64,000 nucleotides of DNA from Tateyamaria sp. syn59 (GCF_007995245.1 NZ_VCBA01000005.1:62001-126000); one strand, 5' to 3'. Shown: positions 8,737 to 17,574, numbered from the stretch's first letter. The notes: generated by a model from the letters alone, not told the origin. Numbers and translations are program-made.

Positions 8737-9776
8737 CGGCGTACCCGGTATGTCGTGACCATAAGGGCCACCAGCATGGTCAGAAGGCACATCGCAACGA
8801 TGACATCCGCAATAAAGCTGGGCACACCCGTCGCGCGGCTCATCGCGTCGGCACCGACAAAGACCGTGGCGACAAAGATCGCGGCGGCCACCACGCCCGC
8901 AGGATGCAGCGCCGCCAGCATGGCCACGACGATGCCTGCGTAACCAAAGCCGGGTGACATTGTGGTGGTGACGGCGGCGGTGACGCCCAGAACCTCGACC
9001 GCGCCTGCGAGCCCGGCAAGCGCACCGGACAGCAGCGCCACGCCCATCAAGGTACGCGGCAGTGAAATGCCGGCGAAGGTTGCGGCCTGTGCGTTCAGAC
9101 CGGCAGCCCGCGTTTCCGCGCCGAAGACGGTGCGCGCGAGGATCACCCAGACAATCGTGGCAGCCGCCAGTGCAAACAAGAACCCGATGTGAAGCCGCGT
9201 GCGGGGCACAAGGTCCGGCAGTCGGAAATCGCCGTCGACCGGGACCGAGGACGGCCAGCCGAAGGCCATCGGATCGCGGAGCGGGCCCTCGACCATCATA
9301 CCGACGAAGAGGATCACGATGAAGTTCAACAAAAGCGTCGTTACGACCTCATCCACGCTGAAGCGCAAGCGGAAATAGGCGGGCACGGCCAGCAACAGCG
9401 CTCCAGCGGCCATTCCTGCCGCCATCAGGATGGGGATGCCAATGGGCCCCGGCACGGCGAGCGCGTGCCCGATCCAGGCTGTGACCAGTGCGCCGATGAA
9501 AAACTGCCCCTCGCCGCCAATGTTCCACAGACGCGCGCGGAAGGCGACGGCGGCGGCGAGGCCCGTCAGGATCAGAGGCGTAGCGCGGGTCAGCATCTCG
9601 GTCACAGACCGGCGCGAGCCGAGCGCGCCTGTCAGCATCTCGACATAGGCGCTGAGCGGGTTGACGCCCGCCGCGGCGATCAGCCCCCCGGCGAGACACA
9701 GCGCAACCGCCACGGCGGCGAGCGGCGCGGTGAGGGCAAGGTGCAGCGGCACATGGGCGCGCCGTTCAAGCCGCAT
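8733..9776 (-). CDS. ABC transporter permease, nucleoside type (first subunit)
   Basis: A 347-residue inner-membrane permease. Motifs such as RARLWNIGGEGQFFIGAL and VDEVVTTLLLNFI identify the NupP/YufP-type permease that works with BMP-family binding proteins. Ten or so hydrophobic stretches are present. It overlaps the ATP-binding gene upstream by 11 bases and the second permease downstream by 4, so all three are translated as one unit. Confidence 0.88.
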   Translation of the reverse strand: MRLERRAHVPLHLALTAPLAAVAVALCLAGGLIAAAGVNPLSAYVEMLTGALGSRRSVTEMLTRATPLILTGLAAAVAFRARLWNIGGEGQFFIGALVTAWIGHALAVPGPIGIPILMAAGMAAGALLLAVPAYFRLRFSVDEVVTTLLLNFIVILFVGMMVEGPLRDPMAFGWPSSVPVDGDFRLPDLVPRTRLHIGFLFALAAATIVWVILARTVFGAETRAAGLNAQAATFAGISLPRTLMGVALLSGALAGLAGAVEVLGVTAAVTTTMSPGFGYAGIVVAMLAALHPAGVVAAAIFVATVFVGADAMSRATGVPSFIADVIVAMCLLTMLVALMVTTYRVRR

Positions 9777-11286
9777 CGGCGTCCTCCTCCCAGACGCCAG
9801 CCATCATCAGGCCGAGCTTGCGCGCATCAGCGTCTTCGGCGGCCACGGGGTCTGACAACCGCCCCTTTACGATGGCCTGGATGCGGTCGGACAGGGCGAC
9901 CGCCTCTTCCAGTTCTTCGGAAATCAGCAGGATGGCCGCCCCCTTGGCGCGGGCATCGAGCAGTTCGGCATGGACGGCGGCAATGGCGCCTTCGTCGAGG
10001 CCGCGTGTCGGTTGATTGGCGAGCACGAATTTTGGCCCGGTCGACAGGCAGCGGCCGAGGATCAGCTTTTGCATGTTGCCCCCGGACAGCAGGCGAGTGC
10101 GCGTGTCGGGTGTGGCCCCGCGGATGTCGAAGCGTTCGATCAGGTCAGCGGTGTAGGATTTGCACGTGGCTTTGCGCACAAAGCCGTGGCTGGAGAAGGC
10201 CGGGGTGCGCAGCCGTTCCAGCACGGCGTTTTCCCAGACGGCCAGTTCTCCAACCGCCCCTTCGGCGTGCCGATCCTCGGGCACGCGGGCTGCGCCTGCG
10301 CGGATCATACCGCGCGGGCCCAGCGGGGTGAGGTCCTGCCCGGCGAGCGTCAGGCTGCCGGATGTCGGCGTGACCAGTCCTGAGAGCAGCGCGCCGAGTG
10401 CCGCTTGTCCGTTGCCCGACACGCCGACGATGCCCAGCACCTCGCCCTCGCGCACGGTGAAGGATACTTCGTCGAGATGGGTTTCACCCTTGTCTTCGAC
10501 CCGTACCTTGTTTGCGATCACGACGGGGCTGCCGATCTGGTGGTCCTGACGGGTGGGCCGCGCAACCTTGCGCCCGACCATCAGTTCGGCGAGTTCGTCT
10601 GGGGTTGTGCGAGATGTTTCGCGTTCCGCCACCAATTGCCCTGCCCGCAGGACCGCCACCCGGTCGGAGGCGGCCATGACCTCGTGCAGCTTGTGGCTGA
10701 TGAAGATCAGCGACAGTCCTTCGCGCGTCATCTCACGCAGGGTTTCGAACAGACGCTGCGCTTCGGGTCGGGCGAGGACGGCGGTGGGCTCGTCGAGGAT
10801 CAGGATGCGGGCATCGCGGTAGAGCGCCTTGAGGATTTCGACCCGCTGGCGTTCGCCAACAGAAAGCTGGTTGACCCGCGCGTCGGGCGATACGGGCAAG
10901 CCGAAGCGTTCCGCGATCTGCAGCAGTTTTTGCCGGGCAGCGGCGCGGGCCGAGCGCAGGGAGAGCAGGCTTTCGGAGCCGAGCATGACGTTGTCGAGCA
11001 CCGTGAGGTTGCCTGCCAGTGTGAAATGCTGGTGGACCATTCCGACGCCAGCGTCGATGGCTGCGCGCGGTTGGCCTGGGGGCAGGTCCTGTCCAAAGAC
11101 GCGCACGGTGCCCTGATCGGCGGCGTAGTGGCCGAAGAGGATGTTCATCAGCGTCGTCTTGCCCGCGCCGTTTTCACCCAGAAGGGCGAGGATTTCGCCC
11201 TGGGCGAGGGACAGGGTGACGTTGTCATTGGCGGTGAGAGCGCCGAAGCGCTTGGTGATGCCATTGAGTTCGAGTGCGGGGGTCAT
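9766..11286 (-). CDS. ABC transporter ATP-binding protein, duplicated domain
   Basis: A 506-residue double ATPase of the ribose/nucleoside import class. Domain 1 has an intact Walker A (LLGENGAGKTTLMN) and a signature and Walker B in LSVGERQRVEILKAL and ILILDEPTAVL. Domain 2 has a modified P loop (GVSGNGQAALGALLSG, no GKS/T) and LLSGGNMQKLILGRCL. That degenerate second site is usual for this class. It energises uptake through the two permeases encoded downstream. Its start overlaps the amidase stop by four bases. Confidence 0.9.
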   Translation of the reverse strand: MTPALELNGITKRFGALTANDNVTLSLAQGEILALLGENGAGKTTLMNILFGHYAADQGTVRVFGQDLPPGQPRAAIDAGVGMVHQHFTLAGNLTVLDNVMLGSESLLSLRSARAAARQKLLQIAERFGLPVSPDARVNQLSVGERQRVEILKALYRDARILILDEPTAVLARPEAQRLFETLREMTREGLSLIFISHKLHEVMAASDRVAVLRAGQLVAERETSRTTPDELAELMVGRKVARPTRQDHQIGSPVVIANKVRVEDKGETHLDEVSFTVREGEVLGIVGVSGNGQAALGALLSGLVTPTSGSLTLAGQDLTPLGPRGMIRAGAARVPEDRHAEGAVGELAVWENAVLERLRTPAFSSHGFVRKATCKSYTADLIERFDIRGATPDTRTRLLSGGNMQKLILGRCLSTGPKFVLANQPTRGLDEGAIAAVHAELLDARAKGAAILLISEELEEAVALSDRIQAIVKGRLSDPVAAEDADARKLGLMMAGVWEEDADAA

Positions 11287-12641
11287 GTGGGCAGGCCCGC
11301 AATGGGATGGGGGTAGGCGAGCTTTGGGGCGCGTTGTTCGATCTGTGCTGCGAGATGGCAGAGCGTTCGGTCGCTTCCGCGTGGACCCAAGAGTTGCACG
11401 CCGACGGGGAGGTCGCCTTGCATCCCGAAGGGCAGGGCCAGTGCGGGCAGGCCTGCGACGTTGGCAAGGGCGGCGTTCGGGGCGAACGCCTCCATCTTGG
11501 CAAAGTGGGCGTCGGTGTCGGTGTGGCCCAGGTCAAAGGCGCCGACTGTTGGGGGCGTCGTGGACAGGACCGGGCAGAGCACGGCGTCAACGGTGGCGAA
11601 GAGAGTGGCAGCGTCGTTTGTTATCCGCGCCATGTTGCGGGTCACGCCGAAGAGGTCGGTGGCGGACATGGCGCGGCCTTCGGCTGCAACAGCGGCGATG
11701 AGGGGTGGGACTTCGTCGTCAGGTATTTTGAGTGCCGTGAGCCAGTCGGCGAGGGACACCGACAAGACGGTTCGTGCGATGGCGTGGGCTTGCGCGCCCA
11801 TGTCGTCGGGGGCGGGGATCTCCTCAACCTCGTATCCGGCGTCGGTCAGGGCGGATGCGGCAGAGCGTGCGGCCGCGATCTGTGCGGCGTCGCAGCGGGC
11901 GGGAAGGGCCAGGGCGATGCGGTTGCGGGCCTTGTGCGCGAGGGTTGCCACAGGGCTTTGGACCGCGTCAAAGATCGCGACCACGTCTCGGACGGAGCGC
12001 GCGAGGACCAGTTCAGATACGATGCCCATCAGATGATTGTTGTATTCGGGGCCCGCGACGACCGCGCCCCGCGAAGGCTTCAGACCGACCAAGCCGCAAC
12101 AGGCGGCTGGAACGCGGATCGACCCTGCGGCGTCGGTTGCATGTGCGAGGGCCACGATCCCGGCGGCGACGGCCGCTGCCGCGCCGCCAGAGGATCCGCC
12201 CGGTGACAGCGACGTGTTCCACGGGTTGCGTGCGGGCGGCAACCCTTCAGGCGCGCTATCGAGAGCCAAACCGAATGGCGGCACGGCAGTCAGGCCAAAC
12301 GGCAGAAGGCCAGCGCCGCGAAACGCGGAGAACAGATTGCTGTCAGCCGCCGGTCGCACAGGGCGGGCCCGAAGGGCTGCAGCGCCTGCCGCGATGGGCC
12401 ATCCCACGGCCTCTGACCCCAAGTCTTTGCCTAAAAATGGCACCCCGTGGAACGGGCCACGACGCGCTGTAAGCCCGGCGTCGACCTCAACTGCGCCCGC
12501 ACGCCCGCCTTCTGCGTCCAGAAAAACCACAGCACCCAGGTCCGCGTGCGTTTCACATGCGGCCAGGCTCGCCTCCATCACGTCGCGGGCATTGGTGCGC
12601 CCGTCGGCGATGGCGGCCGCAAGTGCTGTGGCATCAGGCAT
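11283..12641 (-). CDS. Amidase signature-family hydrolase in nucleoside-type operon
   Basis: A 452-residue amidase-signature enzyme with the triad K72 (FLGKDLGSE), S150 (PGGSSGGAA) and S174 (DAAGSIRVP), correctly spaced by 24 residues. It lies between the binding-protein gene (13 bases upstream) and the ATPase gene (4-base overlap), so it belongs to the uptake operon and probably acts on the imported compound or a product of the linked deaminase. Related enzymes include allophanate and carboxybiuret hydrolases, but I see nothing that fixes the substrate. Not a close match to the amidase at 1786-3114. Confidence 0.87.
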   Translation of the reverse strand: MPDATALAAAIADGRTNARDVMEASLAACETHADLGAVVFLDAEGGRAGAVEVDAGLTARRGPFHGVPFLGKDLGSEAVGWPIAAGAAALRARPVRPAADSNLFSAFRGAGLLPFGLTAVPPFGLALDSAPEGLPPARNPWNTSLSPGGSSGGAAAAVAAGIVALAHATDAAGSIRVPAACCGLVGLKPSRGAVVAGPEYNNHLMGIVSELVLARSVRDVVAIFDAVQSPVATLAHKARNRIALALPARCDAAQIAAARSAASALTDAGYEVEEIPAPDDMGAQAHAIARTVLSVSLADWLTALKIPDDEVPPLIAAVAAEGRAMSATDLFGVTRNMARITNDAATLFATVDAVLCPVLSTTPPTVGAFDLGHTDTDAHFAKMEAFAPNAALANVAGLPALALPFGMQGDLPVGVQLLGPRGSDRTLCHLAAQIEQRAPKLAYPHPIAGLPT

Positions 12642-12654
12642 GGATCACCCTTTG

Positions 12655-13638
12655 TCAGGCGGGTTCATCATTGTCGATGGGCACGTCCCACTCGCCTGCA
12701 GTGATGGCGGCTTGCTTGGCCTCCATCGCCGGGATGGCATCGGCGGGCACCTCATCGGCGACATAGATCAACTCATTCCCGCCGTAGGCCATGAACGAAT
12801 ACTCGGTGTAATCACGTCCGACTGGATTGCCTGCCTGAATATCGGCCACGATGGCTTCGATGGTCGGGCCATAGTTCCAAATCGCGTTGGCAAAGACGGT
12901 GCCCGGATAACGCGGCGTATAGTCGATGAGCGAGCCAATGGCCTTGATCCCGCGTTCCTGCGCGGCATCGGCGGTGCCGATCCGTTCCCCAAAAAGGATG
13001 TCGGCCCCGGCGTCGATCTGCGCCATGGCCGCCTCTTTCGCGCGGGCGGGGTCGAACCAGGCACCGATAAAGCCGTTGAGGAAGGTCGCGTCGGGGTTCA
13101 CTTCGGTCACGCCCATGCGGAAGGCGTTGATGAGCAGGTTGACCTCGGGGATCGGATAGCCGCCGACAGAGCCAAAGACGTTACTTTCAGACATCTTGCC
13201 CGCCAGCATCCCGGCGAGATAAGCGGCCTCGTGGTTGCGGGTGCCGAAGACGCCGAAATTGTCGCCCTCCGGCCCGCCGGAAGAGCCCATCAGGAAGGCC
13301 GTGTCGGGAAAGTCTGCAGCCACTTCGCGCGCCTCCCGCTCCACCGCATAGGCTTCGCCCCAGACCAGTTGCGCACGGCCTTCGGCATATTCCGCTATGG
13401 CGCGGGGATAGTCAGTGGGCGCGACCCCTTCGGAGAACTCGTATTCGATCTGGCCGGCGGCGGCCGCCTCTTGCAAGGCCAGGTGAATCCGGCTGTTCCA
13501 TGCGTTTTCGACGGGCGACATGTGGACGCCCGCGACGCGGGTGACGCCCTGCGCATGCGTACGGCGGATATAAGACGGCAGCGCCAGTGTGGCAGCGGCC
13601 CCGACAAGAAGCTGGCGACGGCTTGGTGTGAGTTTCAT
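12655..13638 (-). CDS. BMP-family ABC substrate-binding protein
   Basis: A 327-residue periplasmic binding protein of the BmpA/Med/PnrA family, whose known members bind purine nucleosides or nucleobases. The N terminus MKLTPSRRQLLVGAAATLAL has a twin-arginine-like pair before a hydrophobic stretch, followed by a likely THAQ cleavage site near residue 30. VFGTRNHEAAYLAGMLAGKM and VFGSVGGYPIPEVN are typical of the family. The ATG at 13638 fits the signal peptide; the frame continues upstream without character. It lies 31 bases after the deaminase-like gene and feeds the downstream ABC transporter. Confidence 0.9.
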   Translation of the reverse strand: MKLTPSRRQLLVGAAATLALPSYIRRTHAQGVTRVAGVHMSPVENAWNSRIHLALQEAAAAGQIEYEFSEGVAPTDYPRAIAEYAEGRAQLVWGEAYAVEREAREVAADFPDTAFLMGSSGGPEGDNFGVFGTRNHEAAYLAGMLAGKMSESNVFGSVGGYPIPEVNLLINAFRMGVTEVNPDATFLNGFIGAWFDPARAKEAAMAQIDAGADILFGERIGTADAAQERGIKAIGSLIDYTPRYPGTVFANAIWNYGPTIEAIVADIQAGNPVGRDYTEYSFMAYGGNELIYVADEVPADAIPAMEAKQAAITAGEWDVPIDNDEPA

Positions 13639-13669
13639 TGGAAAAATCCTCTCTCGTGCTGGCAGAAAT

Positions 13670-14995
13670 TCAAATGTCTTTTTCGTCCATCGCCGGGGCG
13701 TAGTCGGCGGGGTCAATCGCGGTCGGGCGACCGGGCAGGTCAAGGGTAGCAACGCGCGGCGCGGTGCGCGCCAGAACCTTGCCGTGTTTGATCACTGCCA
13801 GCCGGGTTGCTTTTAGCCTGACGGCTTCGATTGGGTCACTCGCTTGCAGCACTACCATGTTGGCGGGCCCGCCCTCGCGCAGCGTAGGATCCGGTAGGCC
13901 CATTGCACGGGCGCCGTTTTGCGTGACCGAGGTAAAGGCCCATTCCATAGCCTCGCGTGACGTCATTGGCACGGCGTGCACGCCCATATGCGCAACCTCG
14001 AGCATGTCGGCAGACCCGAGCGAGTACCACGGGTCCATGGTGCAATCCTGCCCGAAGGCCACGTTGACGCCCGCCGCGCGCAATTCCGGCACACGGGTCA
14101 GACCACGGCGCCGCGGATAGGTGTCGGACCGGCCCTGCAGCGTGATGTTGATCAGCGGATTCGGGATAACGTTCATGCCGCTTTCGGCAATCAGCGGGAT
14201 CAGCTTGCTGGCATAGTAATTGTCGTAGGAGTGCATCGCGGTGACGTGGCTGGCCGACACGCGCCCTCCGAGACCGAGGCGTGTTGTTTCGGCCGCAAGC
14301 GTTTCGACATGGCGCGACATTGGGTCATCGCTTTCGTCGCAATGCAGATCGAGCATCAGGTCACGATCAGCCGCAATCTCGCACAGGCGAGTGACGGACC
14401 GCGCGCCATCCGCCCTCGTACGTTCAAAATGCGGGATGCCACCTACAACATCCACGCCCATGTCCAGCGCCCGCAGCAGGTTCTGCTCCGCCGTAGCCGA
14501 GCGGTAGAGCCCGTCCTGTGGGAAGGCAACCAGCTGCAAGTCGATATAGGGTGCAACACGCTTGCGCACTTCGATCAGCGCCTCGACGGCCGTAAGTTTG
14601 TCGTCGCAAACATCCACATGCGTACGGATCGACAGCAACCCCTGCGCCACCGCCAGATCGCAGTAGCGCAAGGCGCGTTCCATGACCGCCTCGACCGTAA
14701 GCATCGGCTTCAACTCACCCCAGAGCGCGATGCCTTCGAGCAAGGTGCCCGACAAGTTCAGCCGGGGAAGGCCGAGGCTGAGCGTCGCATCCATATGGAA
14801 ATGCGGATCGGTAAAGGGGGGCGCCACCAGCCGCCCGTCCGCATCAATGATGTCCTGCGCTTCGGCGTCGACCTGAGGGGCGATCGTCGCGATCTTGTCC
14901 CCTTTGATGCCGATATCGTGCTGCCCGCTGCGATCCGGCAAGCGGGCATTTTTTATGATTAAGTCCAGAATCCCCCGACTCCTTCTTTTGATCAT
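13670..14995 (-). CDS. Amidohydrolase, cytosine deaminase (CodA)-like
   Basis: A 441-residue metal-dependent deaminase. Metal and catalytic residues are H65 and H67 (DPHFHMD), H218 and E221 (LHCDES), H250 (SASH) and D317 (FGQDCTMDPWY). From memory the E. coli cytosine deaminase residues are H61, H63, H214, E217, H246 and D313, a uniform offset of four; the substrate glutamine (E. coli Q156) matches Q160 in AFPQDG. The residue after the catalytic Asp is Cys318 where E. coli has Asp314, a specificity position, so cytosine may not be the true substrate. It is the first gene of the operon with the BMP protein, amidase and ABC transporter, and a hairpin terminator separates it from the operon upstream. 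Confidence 0.83.
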   Translation of the reverse strand: MIKRRSRGILDLIIKNARLPDRSGQHDIGIKGDKIATIAPQVDAEAQDIIDADGRLVAPPFTDPHFHMDATLSLGLPRLNLSGTLLEGIALWGELKPMLTVEAVMERALRYCDLAVAQGLLSIRTHVDVCDDKLTAVEALIEVRKRVAPYIDLQLVAFPQDGLYRSATAEQNLLRALDMGVDVVGGIPHFERTRADGARSVTRLCEIAADRDLMLDLHCDESDDPMSRHVETLAAETTRLGLGGRVSASHVTAMHSYDNYYASKLIPLIAESGMNVIPNPLINITLQGRSDTYPRRRGLTRVPELRAAGVNVAFGQDCTMDPWYSLGSADMLEVAHMGVHAVPMTSREAMEWAFTSVTQNGARAMGLPDPTLREGGPANMVVLQASDPIEAVRLKATRLAVIKHGKVLARTAPRVATLDLPGRPTAIDPADYAPAMDEKDI

Positions 14996-15032
14996 ACGGT
15001 AAATAAAATTGCCGCGAGCGCCTAAGGATTTC

Positions 15033-15062
15033 GAAGAAAACGCTCAGCAAATGCGCTGAGGA
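15033..15062 (-). terminator. Rho-independent terminator closing the guanidine operon
   Basis: Read on the minus strand: CTCAGC, loop GCATTT, GCTGAG, then CGTTTTCTTC. The 6-bp stem with a T-rich tail lies between the stop of the His-rich protein gene (15140) and the start of the deaminase-like gene (14995), so the two operons are probably separate transcripts. The stem is short, so some read-through is possible. Confidence 0.6.
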
Positions 15063-15139
15063 CCAGTTTTTAGGCAGATCAGGCGCGGCCCCGGTCGGCG
15101 CCGCACGGACAGATGCAACTCTTGGTTGGTTTCCGAACG

Positions 15140-15550
15140 CTACTGAGCTTTTTCCGCCAGAAACTGCCTCAGATCCAATTCCTCGCGCCGTAGTGCAGAC
15201 ACATAGACAAAGGCCATGTTGATCCGTTCGGAGATCATATCGCCGGGAAACGGGAGGTAGCTGAGCTCTCGAGAGCCGAAGGAAGGGGACGCCGTGCCGA
15301 CCTGCCATTCTGACGTGACGGAGACGTCCACGAGTTTCAGCGCCGGGCCACCCTCGGTGCAGGGGATTTCGAGGGGGATGTTTGCGATATTGAGGTAGGC
15401 GGCCTTGTCCTTGGCGTCACGGAAGCCGTCGATGAATTGGGTGCAAAGCACCTGCAGGTCAGCCGCCTCATCCTCGGGCTTGAGGTGCGAATGCAGGTGG
15501 TCTGCGGCGTAGTTGTGGCCGATATGGCCGTTGACGATGTCATGTGGCAT
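15140..15550 (-). CDS. Uncharacterised His-rich 136-aa protein, guanidine operon
   Basis: I do not recognise this family. The 136-residue product has no signal peptide or membrane segment. Its first 22 residues hold six histidines (positions 3, 9, 12, 18, 20, 22), including HLHSH; the rest is a soluble mixed alpha/beta-looking chain ending LRREELDLRQFLAEKAQ, with a single Cys pair far apart. The start at 15550 lies four bases after the ureohydrolase stop, so it is the last gene of the riboswitch-led operon and is followed by a terminator. A metal-delivery or accessory role for the ureohydrolase is my inference from the His-rich start and position only. An in-frame extension to 15604 would overlap the ureohydrolase and looks unconserved. 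Confidence 0.8.
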   Translation of the reverse strand: MPHDIVNGHIGHNYAADHLHSHLKPEDEAADLQVLCTQFIDGFRDAKDKAAYLNIANIPLEIPCTEGGPALKLVDVSVTSEWQVGTASPSFGSRELSYLPFPGDMISERINMAFVYVSALRREELDLRQFLAEKAQ

Positions 15551-15554
15551 GGCG

Positions 15555-16820
15555 TCAACCTTTCTTGTGCGGTGTGGACCAGCGGGCGCCGTCGCGGTCC
15601 GCATCGTAGTCGCCCATGGGCAGGCTCACCGGCTTGTCGATGTGCTTGCGATGGTCGCCCATCTTGCCTGAAGACACGAGCGAGCCCAGCACATCCACGA
15701 TCACGCGGGTGCCCATCAGGGCGGTGATTTCGGACTGGTCATAGGGCGGCGACACCTCGACCAGTTCCATGCCGCAGATACCTTCGGCCGCGACTTTGGA
15801 GGCGAGCGCCAGCGCCTCGCGCGGCAGGAAGCCGCCCGGTTCGGGCCAGCCGGTGCCAGGGACAAAGCCGCAATCAATGCTGTCGATATCAAAGGACATA
15901 TACACCATGTCCACCCCGTCCCAGGCCATCTCGAGTGCCATCTCGGCCGTCTTGTCGACGCCCATCTTTTCCATGTCGCCCATGGTGATGATGTTGGTTT
16001 CACGCTCGCGCGCGACCTTCACCGCCTCGCGCGGGACCTGCCAGCCGCCGATGCCAACCTGCACGAGGTTCTTGGCGGGCACGTTCGGAAGGTTGGTGGA
16101 GTGGAACCACGGGGTCGTGTGCATCCGTTCGTCCAGATCCTTTTCCTGAATGTCGGCGTGCCGGTCGAAGTGGACGATGCCGATTTTCTTGGACGTACAT
16201 TCGGCGATGCCGCGCACGCAAGGAAAGCCGATGGAGTGGTCGCCGCCGATGATGATGGGCAGTGATCCGGACGAGAACACGTGGCTGACGGCGCGGCTGA
16301 TCTGGTCGAACGTCTTTTCGATGTTGCCAGGGATGGTAAAGATGTCGCCCGCATCGCAGAGCGACATCTGTTCGCGCAGGTCGATCCCCATTTCGTAGTT
16401 GTAGGGCGTGTAGAGCGCGCTGATCTTGCGGACGCCTTGCGGCCCGAACCGCGTGCCGGGGCGGTAGGTTGTCCCGCCATCAAAGGGCGCGCCGAGGACG
16501 CAGGCGTCGTAGTTGCCGACCTCGGTCACATCCTCGGTGTAGGGCGCTTTGAGAAAGGTGTTGATGCCGGCGTAGTGGGGCAATTCCCCACGGGCGAAGG
16601 TGGGGATGGACCGGTCTTCTATACTGTCGGCGGCGGTCAAACCCATGCGCAGCGCCCATGCCTTTTCCTTGTCCCACTCGCCTTCGGGGATGTCAGCCTC
16701 GGCCTGCATCGACTTCCAGCCTTGCAGCTTGGTCAGGTCGGGGTGGTGCGCGCGGCGGTCAGGGATCTGGCGATCATCTGGCCGGTGCAAGCGGCTACGA
16801 TCCTGCGGGGTCCAGAACAT
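15555..16820 (-). CDS. Ureohydrolase (arginase/agmatinase fold), probable guanidine hydrolase
   Basis: A 421-residue ureohydrolase, longer than typical agmatinases (about 300-320). Binuclear metal ligands are visible: H195 (GGDHS), D219, H221 and D223 (HFDRHADIQ), D311 and D313 (SFDIDSID). The segment DLDERMHTTPWFHSTN and the long N-terminal extension resemble, from memory, the nickel-dependent guanidine hydrolase GdmH (Synechocystis Sll1077) rather than agmatinase. The upstream guanidine-I riboswitch and ABC importer fit guanidine as substrate, giving urea and ammonia. The start at 16820 has a perfect AAGGAGG eight bases before it and overlaps the ATPase gene by 26 bases. Agmatinase or guanidinoalkanoate hydrolase are the alternatives. 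Confidence 0.85.
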   Translation of the reverse strand: MFWTPQDRSRLHRPDDRQIPDRRAHHPDLTKLQGWKSMQAEADIPEGEWDKEKAWALRMGLTAADSIEDRSIPTFARGELPHYAGINTFLKAPYTEDVTEVGNYDACVLGAPFDGGTTYRPGTRFGPQGVRKISALYTPYNYEMGIDLREQMSLCDAGDIFTIPGNIEKTFDQISRAVSHVFSSGSLPIIIGGDHSIGFPCVRGIAECTSKKIGIVHFDRHADIQEKDLDERMHTTPWFHSTNLPNVPAKNLVQVGIGGWQVPREAVKVARERETNIITMGDMEKMGVDKTAEMALEMAWDGVDMVYMSFDIDSIDCGFVPGTGWPEPGGFLPREALALASKVAAEGICGMELVEVSPPYDQSEITALMGTRVIVDVLGSLVSSGKMGDHRKHIDKPVSLPMGDYDADRDGARWSTPHKKG

Positions 16821-17574
16821 AGGTGTCCTCCTTGAGTATCTGATAGGGTATCCCGCCATCGCGGGCGTCAAAGTCGTAAGTGATGGTGGCGCCATAGGCG
16901 TCGGGGAACTGTGGGTCCCACCGCACCTTGTCGAAGGCGAGGACCCGGTCGCCCAGCTTGAACGCCTCGCTCAGGTCGTGGGTGACCATGAAGACGGTCA
17001 TGTTTGTCTCGGCCCGCAGGTCCTGCAGAAAGTCGTGCATGCGTTCGCGCGTGCCGGGATCGAGCGCACCGAAAGGTTCATCCAAGAGCAGGATGCGGGG
17101 TTTAGCGGCAAGCGCCTGCGCGATGGCCAGCCGCTGCTGCATGCCGCCTGACAGGGTTGCGGGATACTGATCAGCAACGTGCGCCAGCCCTATACGTTCA
17201 AGCGCGGCGTTGGCGCGGGCGCGGGCAGATTGGCGCCGGGCGCGGGGCAGAATACCGAGCAGATTTGCGCCCAACCCCTCTGCGGCCACCAGATTGTCGC
17301 GCACGGTCATGTGCGGAAAGGTCGAATAGCGTTGAAAGACGATACCCCTGCTGCGGTTCGGCTCGCCCTGCAGAGGGATGCCGTCCACCCGGATTTCGCC
17401 GCGCGTCGGACGCTCCTGATCCAGAAGCAGGCGCAGGAAGGTGGATTTGCCACAGCCCGATGCACCGACGATGGAGATGAACGCGCCCTCGGCAACCTCA
17501 AGCGAGACGTTGTCGAGGATCGGGCGCTTCCCATATTTCTGAGACACGTGTTCGACGGTGACAAAGCCCATCAT
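16795..17574 (-). CDS. ABC transporter ATP-binding protein, NitT/TauT type (guanidine)
   Basis: A 259-residue single-domain importer ATPase. Walker A is VGASGCGKSTFLRLL, the signature is TLSGGMQQRLAIAQAL, Walker B is ILLLDEPFGALDP and the switch His is in FMVTHDLSEA. It is of the nitrate/taurine/sulfonate class. The start at 17574 overlaps the permease stop by four bases (ATGA), and the 3' end overlaps the ureohydrolase start by 26 bases, so the complex and the hydrolase are expressed together. Confidence 0.9.
   Translation of the reverse strand: MMGFVTVEHVSQKYGKRPILDNVSLEVAEGAFISIVGASGCGKSTFLRLLLDQERPTRGEIRVDGIPLQGEPNRSRGIVFQRYSTFPHMTVRDNLVAAEGLGANLLGILPRARRQSARARANAALERIGLAHVADQYPATLSGGMQQRLAIAQALAAKPRILLLDEPFGALDPGTRERMHDFLQDLRAETNMTVFMVTHDLSEAFKLGDRVLAFDKVRWDPQFPDAYGATITYDFDARDGGIPYQILKEDTYVLDPAGS

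Noticed and set aside
12037-13749. A 570-codon open frame on the plus strand
   Set aside because: It lies opposite the amidase and BMP-protein genes, whose motifs and signal peptide are clear; the composition is that of a high-GC antisense shadow.
7795-14995. The deaminase-nucleoside transporter operon as part of the guanidine regulon
   Set aside because: A hairpin terminator at 15033-15062 and a 144-base gap with an AT-rich start region separate it from the riboswitch operon; read-through is possible but not shown.
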